From Tissierellia bacterium (GTDB lineage: Bacteria > Bacillota > Clostridia > Tissierellales > Peptoniphilaceae), in contig JAAYNG010000119.1 in the NCBI GenBank assembly GCA_012520935.1, positions 1 to 34,274 on the forward strand: 34,274 bases of DNA, written 5' to 3'. Each line of letters begins with the position of its first letter. Positions within the stretch are counted from its first letter, which is position 1. The translations under genes and the position numbers were made by a program. A model generated the notes under the pieces. That model ran no database searches. It had not been told where the DNA came from and saw only the letters and a list, made by a program, of their open reading frames with translations. Positions 15,583 to 24,791 of this stretch are shown here, piece after piece.

Positions 15583-17003
15583 GTGTTTTCAGATAAACTT
15601 TCTAATTTAATGAAACTTTACCAAATTTCCAATGCACAAATGGCAAAAGAAACCTTTTTAGACCCCTCCTATATCTCTAGATTGAAGTCTGGCAAGAGGG
15701 CCTTGCCTGAAAGTCCGGAATTTTTAGACAGCATAGTGGATTATTTTTTAAGGCTTGCTGAGTCATGTAATAATGAAGACCAAATTTTTTTAATGGTGGG
15801 GATTAAGACCCCGGAAAGCAAAGACTTGAAAAAAAGAGCCCTCTACCAATGGTTGAATGAGGATAATTTGCAGGAGGGTAACCTTGACCACTTCCTTGAA
15901 AGCTTGGGGAGAAGTTTTGCTATGCCAAGTAGCCTACCGGCAGGCAAAGATTATAAGCCGGCGGAAGAGAGCTTCCATTATTACTATGGAGACGAGGGAA
16001 AGAGGGAGGCTGTCCTTGCCTTTCTGGATAAGGTTATCGCTTCGAAAAAACCTACCCGTTTTAAACTTTTTCCGATGAAAATATTTCTTGGATGACAGCT
16101 GACAAGGACTATACTAAAAAGTGGTTTTATCGACTGTATCATTGCCTGCAAATAGGTTGTAAGATGACCATTGTCCACAATGTTTCAAGGAACTTGGACG
16201 AGATGATGAAGGCAATTGAGCAATGGCTCCCCTTGTATATGGTTGCTGATATTGAGCCTTATTATTATCCTAAGGTGAAGGACGGGGTTTATAGGCGGAC
16301 AATCTTTATTGCAAAAAATATTTCGGCAATCTCTTCTCTAAGCGTGGGGGACAATACTAACGGTATTTTGAATTGTTTGATTGAGGATAAAAAGGCTGTT
16401 CGGGCTTTAGAAACCGAATTCGACAGGTACCTTTCCTTGTGCAAGCCTCTCTTTGAGATAAAGAAGGATGATTTGACCGGTAATTATTTGAAGCTTTACG
16501 AAGATAAGATAATTGGGGAGGGGGACTTCTATTATATGGGTGCCTACCCTACCTTTTACACCATGCCGGAGGGTCTGGCTAAGAACATAGAGAGCAAGTA
16601 CCCCGACAGAGGTTTCCTTGACTTGTATAATTTCGCCCGCAATGAGTTGATTTTCTCTTCCACTAATAAGGCCCTTTCTGAACTTGTGAACCTTTCGACT
16701 GGCAAAGAAGGGTATGGGGTCTATTTCGGCAATGAATTTATTGAGTATTCAAAGGAGGACTTTTTAGACCATTTGGCTGAAATAAAAAACCTTAGCAGGT
16801 CTTTCTCTAACTATAATGTCTATTCAAGTGAAAATATTAACCCAAATATCAGTATTTTAATGAGGGAGGAACGGGGAGTTATTATCGAGAGGCGGAAGGA
16901 ACCCTTTGGTATCTTGTATCTGGAAGAGGAAAACTTAAGGTCCGCCCTGTCTTATTATATAAAAAGAAAGATTTCTGTAGCGAAGAATATTAACAGGTTA
17001 TGA
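15583..17003 (+). pseudogene. XRE-type HTH regulator split by a T5-run frameshift
   Basis: The first frame (15583-16095, 170 aa) starts at a GTG with GGGAG nine bases upstream. It has an N-terminal helix-turn-helix (LMKLYQISNAQMAKETFLD, PSYISRLKSGKRALP). The second frame (16092-17003, 303 aa) begins MTADKDYTKKWFYRLYHCLQ and includes IVHNVSRNLDEMMKAIEQWLP and ADIEPYYYPK. Upstream of its ATG that frame reads FSDENISW. One extra T in the T5 run at 16067-16071 turns the join into RFKLFSDENISWMTADKDY, giving one ~473-aa protein. The long C-terminal part is a probable sensor region of unknown ligand; I know similar uncharacterised regulators in Bacillota. A TTGGT-AA-ACCAA dyad 47 bases before the start could be an operator. 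Confidence 0.75.
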
Positions 17004-17015
17004 TTGGAATTTCCG

Positions 17016-17030
17016 ATTATAGCCTGTTTA
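17016..17030 (+). repeat. ATTATAGCCTGTTTA motif downstream of the XRE gene
   Basis: Lies 12 bases after the stop codon. Fourth member of the ATTATAGYCTKTTT group in this arm, with the same GGAATTTC-like lead as the copy after the membrane gene (GGAAATTC). Confidence 0.45.
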
Positions 17031-17065
17031 TAATTTGATTAACTTGTAAAAAGTATACTTTCTAA

Positions 17066-17100
17066 AATCATAGGAGAGCATCCCTCTCCCTCCTATGATT
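17066..17100. repeat. AATCATAGGAG stem-loop near the axis
   Basis: AATCATAGGAG (17066-17076) pairs with CTCCTATGATT (17090-17100) across a 13-base loop. No T-run follows on either side, so it is a weak terminator candidate at best. The mirror copy is at 17175-17209. Confidence 0.55.
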
Positions 17101-17118
17101 GTGGTCCGTCTCTTTGGT

Positions 17119-17156
17119 CTGGATTGCCACATATTTTAAAATATGTGGCAATCCAG
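17119..17156. repeat. Axis of the giant palindrome inside a CTGGATTGCCAC repeat
   Basis: CTGGATTGCCAC-ATATTTT|AAAATAT-GTGGCAATCCAG. The flank is the same dispersed sequence found at 12044-12055. The arm-to-arm join therefore falls at a repeated, self-complementary place, where assemblers, polymerases or recombination can switch strand. Confidence 0.8.
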
Positions 17157-17174
17157 ACCAAAGAGACGGACCAC

Positions 17175-17209
17175 AATCATAGGAGGGAGAGGGATGCTCT
17201 CCTATGATT
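17175..17209. repeat. AATCATAGGAG stem-loop (right copy)
   Basis: Exact mirror of 17066-17100: an 11-bp stem and a 13-base loop with no adjoining T-run. Confidence 0.55.
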
Positions 17210-17271
17210 TTAGAAAGTATACTTTTTACAAGTTAATCAAATTATAAACAGGCTATAATCGGAAATTCCAA

Positions 17272-18692
17272 TCATAACCTGTTAATATTCTTCGCTACAG
17301 AAATCTTTCTTTTTATATAATAAGACAGGGCGGACCTTAAGTTTTCCTCTTCCAGATACAAGATACCAAAGGGTTCCTTCCGCCTCTCGATAATAACTCC
17401 CCGTTCCTCCCTCATTAAAATACTGATATTTGGGTTAATATTTTCACTTGAATAGACATTATAGTTAGAGAAAGACCTGCTAAGGTTTTTTATTTCAGCC
17501 AAATGGTCTAAAAAGTCCTCCTTTGAATACTCAATAAATTCATTGCCGAAATAGACCCCATACCCTTCTTTGCCAGTCGAAAGGTTCACAAGTTCAGAAA
17601 GGGCCTTATTAGTGGAAGAGAAAATCAACTCATTGCGGGCGAAATTATACAAGTCAAGGAAACCTCTGTCGGGGTACTTGCTCTCTATGTTCTTAGCCAG
17701 ACCCTCCGGCATGGTGTAAAAGGTAGGGTAGGCACCCATATAATAGAAGTCCCCCTCCCCAATTATCTTATCTTCGTAAAGCTTCAAATAATTACCGGTC
17801 AAATCATCCTTCTTTATCTCAAAGAGAGGCTTGCACAAGGAAAGGTACCTGTCGAATTCGGTTTCTAAAGCCCGAACAGCCTTTTTATCCTCAATCAAAC
17901 AATTCAAAATACCGTTAGTATTGTCCCCCACGCTTAGAGAAGAGATTGCCGAAATATTTTTTGCAATAAAGATTGTCCGCCTATAAACCCCGTCCTTCAC
18001 CTTAGGATAATAATAAGGCTCAATATCAGCAACCATATACAAGGGGAGCCATTGCTCAATTGCCTTCATCATCTCGTCCAAGTTCCTTGAAACATTGTGG
18101 ACAATGGTCATCTTACAACCTATTTGCAGGCAATGATACAGTCGATAAAACCACTTTTTAGTATAGTCCTTGTCAGCTGTCATCCAAGAAATATTTTCAT
18201 CGGAAAAAGTTTAAAACGGGTAGGTTTTTTCGAAGCGATAACCTTATCCAGAAAGGCAAGGACAGCCTCCCTCTTTCCCTCGTCTCCATAGTAATAATGG
18301 AAGCTCTCTTCCGCCGGCTTATAATCTTTGCCTGCCGGTAGGCTACTTGGCATAGCAAAACTTCTCCCCAAGCTTTCAAGGAAGTGGTCAAGGTTACCCT
18401 CCTGCAAATTATCCTCATTCAACCATTGGTAGAGGGCTCTTTTTTTCAAGTCTTTGCTTTCCGGGGTCTTAATCCCCACCATTAAAAAAATTTGGTCTTC
18501 ATTATTACATGACTCAGCAAGCCTTAAAAAATAATCCACTATGCTGTCTAAAAATTCCGGACTTTCAGGCAAGGCCCTCTTGCCAGACTTCAATCTAGAG
18601 ATATAGGAGGGGTCTAAAAAGGTTTCTTTTGCCATTTGTGCATTGGAAATTTGGTAAAGTTTCATTAAATTAGAAAGTTTATCTGAAAACAC
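17272..18692 (-). pseudogene. XRE-type HTH regulator, frameshifted (right copy)
   Basis: Mirror copy of the 15583 gene. The HTH half is at 18180-18692 and the 303-aa C-terminal half at 17272-18183. The same short homopolymer (A5 on this strand's plus sense, 18204-18208) breaks the frame. One added base restores a ~473-aa regulator. Identical damage in both arms argues that they are one sequence read twice. Confidence 0.75.
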
Positions 18693-18829
18693 TTATAACA
18701 TCTCCCAATAAAATAATAGTGAACAAAAGTGCAACTACTTGGTTTACCAACCTCGATTCGTCCCCGAGGAAAAGTTTCCTATTTTCTCCGTAGGCAAAAA
18801 ACTTTCAAGGTAAATCGATAAGGGTTTAT

Positions 18830-18881
18830 AATAAGAAAAATAGTCGCACGGGTAATTTCCCTTGCGACTATTTTTCTTATT
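18830..18881. terminator. Long hairpin, probable bidirectional terminator (right copy)
   Basis: A 19-bp stem with a 14-base loop, T-rich on one side and A-rich on the other. Mirror of 15394-15445. Confidence 0.75.
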
Positions 18882-19239
18882 TTCCTTAGTGGAATTAATC
18901 CAATCCACTTGGCAGTTAAGGTTTTCAGCTGAGAACCTCAAGGGAACATAGGTCCTTGCATTCTCAATCATAGGGGCGGTATCCATAGTCTTTGCCCCGC
19001 CATTTGCCTTGAAATTCTTATTATTAATATTCATTTCAACACTTTGCCCGTTGGCAGCAAGGCTTACCGTCCTGCTTCTAGCCTCCCAGCCCACCTTTCC
19101 GCCCATAGCCTCAACGATGGCACGGATTGGCACAAGTGTCCTTGAACTTCTCAAAATCGGCGTAGTCCCCCTGTCCCCGTCAACCTTTTGGACCTTACCG
19201 TCCACTGTCATGTTAGGAGAATTAATCTTCAAGATGAAC

Positions 19240-19258
19240 GGGCGATTAGTAATCGCCC
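19240..19258. repeat. GGGCGATTA-C-TAATCGCCC-type dyad (right copy)
   Basis: 9-bp inverted repeat, mirror of 15017-15035, at the 5' boundary of the degraded domain ORF. Confidence 0.6.
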
Positions 19259-19363
19259 CTACGGAAACCATTGCTATTATATTTTTGACACTTATCCCAA
19301 GGCTAGTATAGAAATAAACTATAAGTCCAAGTAAAGAAAGTCCTATCAATTTGTGGAATAATG

Positions 19364-19372
19364 TGATATAAT
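19364..19372 (+). promoter_or_regulatory. Extended -10 promoter of the hydrogenase (right copy)
   Basis: TGATATAAT, 47 bases before the preferred GTG at 19420. The -35 is poor, so use relies on the TGN extension. Confidence 0.6.
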
Positions 19373-19419
19373 TATCAATCGAATGGAGAAAATAAGATAT
19401 AGATGTGGAGGTTGATGGT

Positions 19420-20931
19420 GTGAGGGAAATTTATAAGGATATTATGAACCTACGGAACAGGGTCTTTTCTGAGGTGGCACGGATAGCTTATGCAGATGCC
19501 CCTTTTGAGGAGTTGGAGTCTGCTGCCTTTAGGCTTTTTCCAAATGCCCAAGGGATTGAAAGGGACAATGTTTTTAGACAAAGGGCTATTGCTGAAGAAA
19601 TGATTCGTTTAACCATGGGTTTAGGTATCCGTGAATTCGATGAGAATGTGCCTATTACTGATGGTTTTGACAAGGTAGACATGGATGTAAATGTCTTCCA
19701 GATACCAATTGTAGATGTAATTAAGTTTGCTTGTGAGGGTTGCCCTGAAAGGCAACATTATGTTACTGATATCTGCCAAAAGTGTATGGCAAGACCCTGC
19801 TATAACACTTGCCCGAAAGATGCCATTAGCTTTAAAAAAGACAGGGCAGTTATAGATATAGATAAGTGTGTCAACTGTGGACAATGTAAAAAGGTATGTC
19901 CTTATAATGCCATTGTTGAATATGAAAGACCTTGTGTGTCTGTTTGTGGGGTAGATGCCATTGAAAATGATGAGAACGGCCTTGCAGAAATCAACCATGA
20001 CAAGTGTGTTGCCTGCGGAAGGTGTGTCACCCAATGTCCATGGGGTGCAATTGGAGACAAGACACAAATATACCAGCTGGTTAAGGCCTTAAAGAGTAAA
20101 AATAAAAAGATATACGCAGCTGTTGCCCCGTCTTATGTGGGCCAATATGGGGACAATGTAACTCCTGGCATGTTGAGAGAGGCCTTGAGACAAATTGGCT
20201 TTGAAGATATGTATGAGGTTGGAATTGGGGCAGATATGACAACCCTACATGAGGCAAAGGAGTACCTATCAGATGTCCCTGCTAAGGTTCCTTTCATGGG
20301 GACCAGTTGTTGTTTCTCCTGGTCAGCCCTTGTGGAATTATATTTTCCTGAATATATGCACATGATATCAGACACGGGCTCACCTATGAGGTATACTGCG
20401 GAACATATTAAGAAAATAGACCCTGAGGCTATTGTTTGCTTTGTTGGTCCTTGTACTTCAAAAAAGGCGGAAGCAATAAAAACAGGTGTTAGGGAGTATG
20501 TTGACTTTGTTATAACCTTTGAGGAGCTCTTGGGGATTTTTACAGCCAAGGGGGTTGTGCCTGCTGAAGTGGTTGCTGAGGAAGAGATAGAGAATTCGTC
20601 TCGGTCAGCCAGGGGCTATGCCCAAGCTGGAGGGGTTGCTGCTGCTGTTAAGGAAGTAGCTGAAAAACTAGACCCAACTAGGGAGATTAAGATTGAAGGG
20701 GCAAATTCACTTGAGGAATGTATAAAGCTATTGAACTTGGCCAAGGCAGGTAAGAAGGACGGCTACCTCTTGGAAGGAATGGCCTGTCCGGAGGGCTGTA
20801 TCAATGGTATGGGTACAATAGTGAGCCTGCCAAAAGTAAAAAGGGCACTTAGGAACCATATGAAGGTAGCAGAAATCGAGACACCTTTTGATAATGAAGT
20901 AGTAGAAAAAGTAATAGAAGAATTGCAATAA
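19420..20931 (+). CDS. Monomeric [FeFe]-hydrogenase, group B type (right copy)
   Basis: Identical to the 13344-14855 gene: two ferredoxin-type [4Fe-4S] motifs, an extra Cys-rich segment, and H-cluster motifs TSCCF, GPCTSKK and EGMACPEGC with all four ligands. GTG at 19420 is preferred to GTG at 19405 because GGAGG (19407-19411) lies eight bases before it. The stop codon is inside the terminator stem. Confidence 0.85.
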   Translation: MREIYKDIMNLRNRVFSEVARIAYADAPFEELESAAFRLFPNAQGIERDNVFRQRAIAEEMIRLTMGLGIREFDENVPITDGFDKVDMDVNVFQIPIVDVIKFACEGCPERQHYVTDICQKCMARPCYNTCPKDAISFKKDRAVIDIDKCVNCGQCKKVCPYNAIVEYERPCVSVCGVDAIENDENGLAEINHDKCVACGRCVTQCPWGAIGDKTQIYQLVKALKSKNKKIYAAVAPSYVGQYGDNVTPGMLREALRQIGFEDMYEVGIGADMTTLHEAKEYLSDVPAKVPFMGTSCCFSWSALVELYFPEYMHMISDTGSPMRYTAEHIKKIDPEAIVCFVGPCTSKKAEAIKTGVREYVDFVITFEELLGIFTAKGVVPAEVVAEEEIENSSRSARGYAQAGGVAAAVKEVAEKLDPTREIKIEGANSLEECIKLLNLAKAGKKDGYLLEGMACPEGCINGMGTIVSLPKVKRALRNHMKVAEIETPFDNEVVEKVIEELQ

Positions 20932-20978
20932 AAAATGATGGGCAGGTCTCTTCTCTTGAGACCTGCCCATCATTTTTT
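20930..20978. terminator. Strong bidirectional terminator (right copy)
   Basis: A 21-bp perfect stem with a 7-base TTCTCTT loop between convergent genes. T6 follows on the hydrogenase side. Confidence 0.92.
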
Positions 20979-21016
20979 CAACTTTTGGCAATTCAGAAAA
21001 GACTATAATGAATTTC

Positions 21017-22146
21017 CTACCTAGTTAAAACTACACAGCTCATGTTTTTATATAAGGAACCGTCTATATTATTACTTACATAGTAAGACTTAACATACAA
21101 TTTTATATCCCTTCCTTCAATTACCCAGTCCTTATTTTCATCTTTCGGTGGTATTATTGGAATTTCCTCCTTACTCCCATCCCTATAAGTGACAAGCAGT
21201 TTATCTCCCTCATAATTTATTTTTAAGCTTAGGCCATCCTTAAAGGCCAGAATGTTAGAATCTGATAAATAAGCTTCATAAAAGGTCGAATATCCGGATA
21301 CATCATAGCCCTTTTTACTGTGCTCATAGTTGTTATACCTATGCTTATATCCATCATTTATTTTTTCTTCTTTAGACTTCCCATCAATAAAAACTTGGAG
21401 GTTATTCTTTTCCATTGGACTGGAATAGGATTCAAGGCTAGAATAATTGTCGTATACTTGCAGGCCAAGTGGTGGCAAGAACAATATACCAGACAATATT
21501 ATTAAAGGGATAGCAAAAAGCCCCCGCTCACTATGGATAGCTTTGGCAAAATGTCCCTAAACATCAAGACAAACAAGTTAGAAAAAGCTATTTCCTCTTT
21601 TTCGTATGTGAATAGGATTGCAAGACCTACAAAATCTGCGACCGCGTTGGCAATCCTAAAAATCAGACCATCATAGGGTATTTCTAACATAAAGACTTGG
21701 TTGATTAAAAATACAATGAGGTAGATAATTCCATACATTACCAGAAAATAAAATAAGGCAAGGAAAAACCTTGAAAGCCTTTGAAGAAACTCCTCCCTAA
21801 AGTCTTCTGTAAGGAAAAAGTATCCTATAATTTCTAGACTAATCCACAGCTTAATTAAGGACCTCCCACATTCTACAATAAAGGCGTTATTTGCAAATAT
21901 CAGTATCAAATATATGCCAGCAAGAAGGGCAACTGGCCCTATAAGGACTTCCATTTTTTTGCCGGAACTCCTAAAATTATACATATGGATAGAAGCCGCT
22001 ACAAGCATTATGTTTAAATAAAAGGCCATGGGGATGTATTCATATAACAACTGGGATACAGATAAGAGCAAGATAAAAACTAATACTGCCCTTTGATGGT
22101 CAAATAAGTCTCTCATTTTAATTACATTTTCTTTTATTGCTTTCAT
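21017..22146 (-). pseudogene. Uncharacterised membrane protein, frameshifted (right copy)
   Basis: Mirror copy of 12129-13258. The membrane half is at 21502-22146 and the polar C-terminal half at 21017-21496. The broken homopolymer is C5 on the plus strand at 21521-21525. One base added restores ~376 aa. Confidence 0.7.
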
Positions 22147-22300
22147 AAAAGCCTCCTTTAGCTAGGCTTGAATTGTGGAATTCAAACTCCTTCATCTAAA
22201 AGACTATAATAAATTATTTGTGGCAATCCAGCGCCCACGAAGCATGCCCCAACCCGTATGGGTGATTGAGTCATCGCCCGCACATTAACAATATACAGCC

Positions 22301-23245
22301 CTACTTCAACACCAACCTGTCCTCCATAAAATCTATAGGAATTTTAAACTCAAGCCTTTCTTTTCTATTTGGAATATCATCAAAGGTCAAAGAAAAAACC
22401 TGTGGGCTATCGCAGGACCTTACTGTGAGTAGCCTTTGTGATGACTCATAGACAGAGGTATAAAAGGTATAGGTATAGTAGTCGTGCTTGTTGTTTTCAA
22501 TAAAGCCCTTTGGTAGCGACAGGGCAGATAAAATATTATAGGCATTCCCCATGGCCTCCTTATAGTCCTTGGAAGGGAGGGTTTGGTCAACCATATAATA
22601 GGCCTTTATGAACCTCGAAGTTGGGTCAAAGCCTCCGGGCAGGTCCTTCGCTCCGTTAAAACTTTTTGGATTATCAAGGTCAATCAGCTTCTTTAGCCTC
22701 CTCTCATGGGAGGTAAAAGAAGGGGAATTGGTAAGGACATTATAAGGGTTTTCAAAGGCATTAAGCTTGCCCTTTATAGGTTCAATTACTAGGGACCTCT
22801 TCTCAGCATCTACAAAGAAGAAGTGGAAGGGAGGGGAAATAACCTTATTAGCCAGATGGTCCCTTGTGGATATGTGAAAGTTATCAATATCATCCAAGAT
22901 TTCTTGGACAGACCTGTAATGTCCAAGTATATGACCCATAAAATAAAGGCTGGAGATGTTCTTTTTCCCTCCGGCAACCTGGTCATTGTAGGTGTTAAAA
23001 AGGGAGAATTCATTTGTAATTCCCATTAAACCATGTTCATTTATCCCATCCTTCAAGGGGTCCCTTCCATTAAAACAAAGTCCCATCATTTCATACTTGG
23101 TATGGTCCTTATTCCCAGAGAGGTCCCCTAAATAATGGTAGCCCTTTGGGAAGTAAAGGACAGTGTAGCCTATTTCATAATCAAAATCCATGTTCCGTCC
23201 AAGGACAGATCCGGTTGGGTGGTCTAATTTAACTCCAGTGCACAT
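22301..23245 (-). CDS. Choloylglycine hydrolase family amide hydrolase (right copy)
   Basis: Identical to 11030-11974: Cys2 nucleophile, Arg17, Asp20, Asn173 and Arg211 of the Ntn-hydrolase site. Divergent from the M55 peptidase across 273 bp that contain dyads and the peptidase promoter. Confidence 0.87.
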   Translation of the reverse strand: MCTGVKLDHPTGSVLGRNMDFDYEIGYTVLYFPKGYHYLGDLSGNKDHTKYEMMGLCFNGRDPLKDGINEHGLMGITNEFSLFNTYNDQVAGGKKNISSLYFMGHILGHYRSVQEILDDIDNFHISTRDHLANKVISPPFHFFFVDAEKRSLVIEPIKGKLNAFENPYNVLTNSPSFTSHERRLKKLIDLDNPKSFNGAKDLPGGFDPTSRFIKAYYMVDQTLPSKDYKEAMGNAYNILSALSLPKGFIENNKHDYYTYTFYTSVYESSQRLLTVRSCDSPQVFSLTFDDIPNRKERLEFKIPIDFMEDRLVLK

Positions 23246-23314
23246 AATAACTCCTTTTTAACTATAGTTATATCTAGCTATATAATATTACCCTTAAGGA
23301 GGTCGATTAATCCT

Positions 23315-23336
23315 TATAATCTTTAGCTAGATTATA
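23315..23336. promoter_or_regulatory. Dyad in the divergent region (right copy)
   Basis: TATAATCT-N6-AGATTATA, mirror of 10939-10960. Possible operator or -10 for the hydrolase gene. Confidence 0.4.
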
Positions 23337-23450
23337 GGTTTGGTTAAAGGCTACAATAAGAGAATTGGATAAGGCGGTGTACAAACTTATAAGCTAATTA
23401 TAAATTTAAGGCTGGAAATTATAAAAATAACCTGCATTTCAAAATAATGG

Positions 23451-23479
23451 TTGACACTAAAGTGCCTAGTTGATAACAT
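23451..23479 (+). promoter_or_regulatory. Promoter of the M55 peptidase (right copy)
   Basis: TTGACA, 17 bases, then TGA-TAACAT. It is followed directly by the GAAACAGGT tandem repeat at 23481-23500. Confidence 0.75.
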
Positions 23480-23480
23480 T

Positions 23481-23500
23481 GAAACAGGTAGAAACAGGTT
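23481..23500 (+). promoter_or_regulatory. GAAACAGGT tandem repeat (right copy)
   Basis: Two 10-base copies, GAAACAGGTA and GAAACAGGTT, lie where a repressor could block the promoter. Confidence 0.45.
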
Positions 23501-23518
23501 TAAGAGGGAGGTTTTTCT

Positions 23519-24319
23519 ATGAAAAAGATATTTATAACCTGCGACATGGAGGGGGTTTCCGGCTGTACAGGTTGGGATAGTGTTATAAAGGGTAAAGAAG
23601 ATTATTTTAGGCTAAGGCAACAGATGACACGGGAGTTGGTGTCGGTAGTGAACAGCATTAACGATAGCTTTTCTGATTGTGAAGTTGTCATAAAAGATGC
23701 CCATGATGGCGGAGACAATATTTTAATTGGAGAATTACCGGAGAATTGTAAGCTAATCACAGGCTGGTATGGAGGACCAATGTCTATGATACAGGGCCTT
23801 GATGAGACCTTTGACTGTTCAATCTTTTTAGGCTACCATAGTGGGGCAGGGGTTGCAAACTACCCAATCTCCCACACATACAACTCTAGGAGATTTGCAA
23901 GGATGGCATTAAATGGAAGGGTGTGTAGTGAGTTTACCCTGAACTATTTAAAGTCTTGGGACTTAAAGGTTCCGGTAGTCTTGGTAAGTGGAGATGCGGA
24001 CCTGTGTGAACATATAAATGACTTTGACCCTAGAATACAAACAGTTGCTGCAACAAGAGGCTATGGTGCCTCAATAACAAGTAAAGCGCCGGCCAGGGTA
24101 AATAAAGAATTGTTTGAAGCTTTCAAAAAGGTAAGATTAGAAGACTTCAAAGATTTTAATTTAGACTATAGAAGCTATGAACTGGAAATTGAATACTCTA
24201 AACAAACCGATGCAATCAAGGCTTCATTTTATCCGGGTACAAAAAGGCAAGGGGAAAAAAAGCTGAGCTTTTCTGGAAAAAGCATTGATGAGATATTGGT
24301 TGCCTTGTTGTTTATTTAG
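23519..24319 (+). CDS. M55 family D-aminopeptidase (right copy)
   Basis: Identical to 9956-10756: 266 aa with metal ligands Asp9, Glu11, His62, His107 and Glu138. GGGAGG lies eight bases before the ATG. Ends 17 bases before its terminator. Confidence 0.88.
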   Translation: MKKIFITCDMEGVSGCTGWDSVIKGKEDYFRLRQQMTRELVSVVNSINDSFSDCEVVIKDAHDGGDNILIGELPENCKLITGWYGGPMSMIQGLDETFDCSIFLGYHSGAGVANYPISHTYNSRRFARMALNGRVCSEFTLNYLKSWDLKVPVVLVSGDADLCEHINDFDPRIQTVAATRGYGASITSKAPARVNKELFEAFKKVRLEDFKDFNLDYRSYELEIEYSKQTDAIKASFYPGTKRQGEKKLSFSGKSIDEILVALLFI

Positions 24320-24336
24320 GGAAGATTAATATAATT

Positions 24337-24369
24337 ACCTGTTGGGAGAAAAAATCCCAGCAGGTTTTT
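24337..24369 (+). terminator. Terminator after the M55 peptidase (right copy)
   Basis: ACCTGTTGGGA / TCCCAGCAGGT stem, GAAAAAA loop, T5 tail. Confidence 0.85.
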
Positions 24370-24425
24370 ATAATTATTCAGAAAGTTAATTATGGTATAA
24401 TTAGTTTATTCAAACTTCACACCTT

Positions 24426-24505
24426 GTCATTGCGGGCGAAGCGAAGCAATCCAGTGCCAAGGCAAATACTTATGGATTGCTTCGGGCTAAAGTCCTCGCA
24501 ATGAC
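24426..24505. repeat. 80-bp nested inverted repeat (right copy)
   Basis: GTCATTGCG and CGAAGCAATCCA arms with their complements, mirror of 9770-9849. Confidence 0.75.
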
Positions 24506-24687
24506 GGGGATAAGGAGGCTCTTCTAACTGCCAAGTTTGAGTAATAAAAAAGAAAATAAATTAACAGAAGAAGAGTTAAAGCAAAGGGGCTTGAAAACTA
24601 TTTACAAAAATAGCAAGCTTTAAGAATAGCATTACAAGAAAATCATTAAACAATAAAGATATGGATGAAAACTATGTATTAACTATT

Positions 24688-24717
24688 TTGCATATTAAGA
24701 CAATTCATGGGTATAAG
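24688..24717 (+). promoter_or_regulatory. Candidate iorAB promoter (right copy)
   Basis: TTGCAT, 18 bases, TATAAG, about 75 bases before iorA. Confidence 0.35.
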
Positions 24718-24791
24718 TGACAAGACGGTAAGTTTATCCACTAAAGCAGAAAAGTGTTCAATAAATAAGTTATAAAGAAAAGGAGAATATT

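Larger units (their letters stand above)
18744..19349 (-). pseudogene. Degraded copper-amine-oxidase-like domain ORF (right copy)
   Basis: Mirror copy of the 14926 frame: a PF07833-type stalk domain with no ribosome site or signal peptide. It has a dispersed dyad near its 5' end and a tail that reads through the hairpin at 18830-18881. Confidence 0.65.
24320..24791. other. 472-nt gap between M55 peptidase and iorA (right copy)
   Basis: No gene called. It holds the peptidase terminator, a TGGTATAAT extended -10 at 24393-24401, the 80-bp nested repeat, ~180 bp of AT-rich DNA with nothing recognisable, and the candidate iorAB promoter. Confidence 0.6.

Noticed and set aside
17016..17030. TATAAT-like hexamers on the reverse strand of the ATTATAGYCTKTTT copies as gene promoters
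   Set aside because: No -35 at a proper distance, and no gene starts on that strand nearby. Kept only as a motif finding.
24537..24623. 28-codon TTG-started frame rich in Lys/Glu before iorA
   Set aside because: The nearest AAGGAGG is 18 bases from the TTG, the region is AT-rich leader DNA, and no family is recognised.
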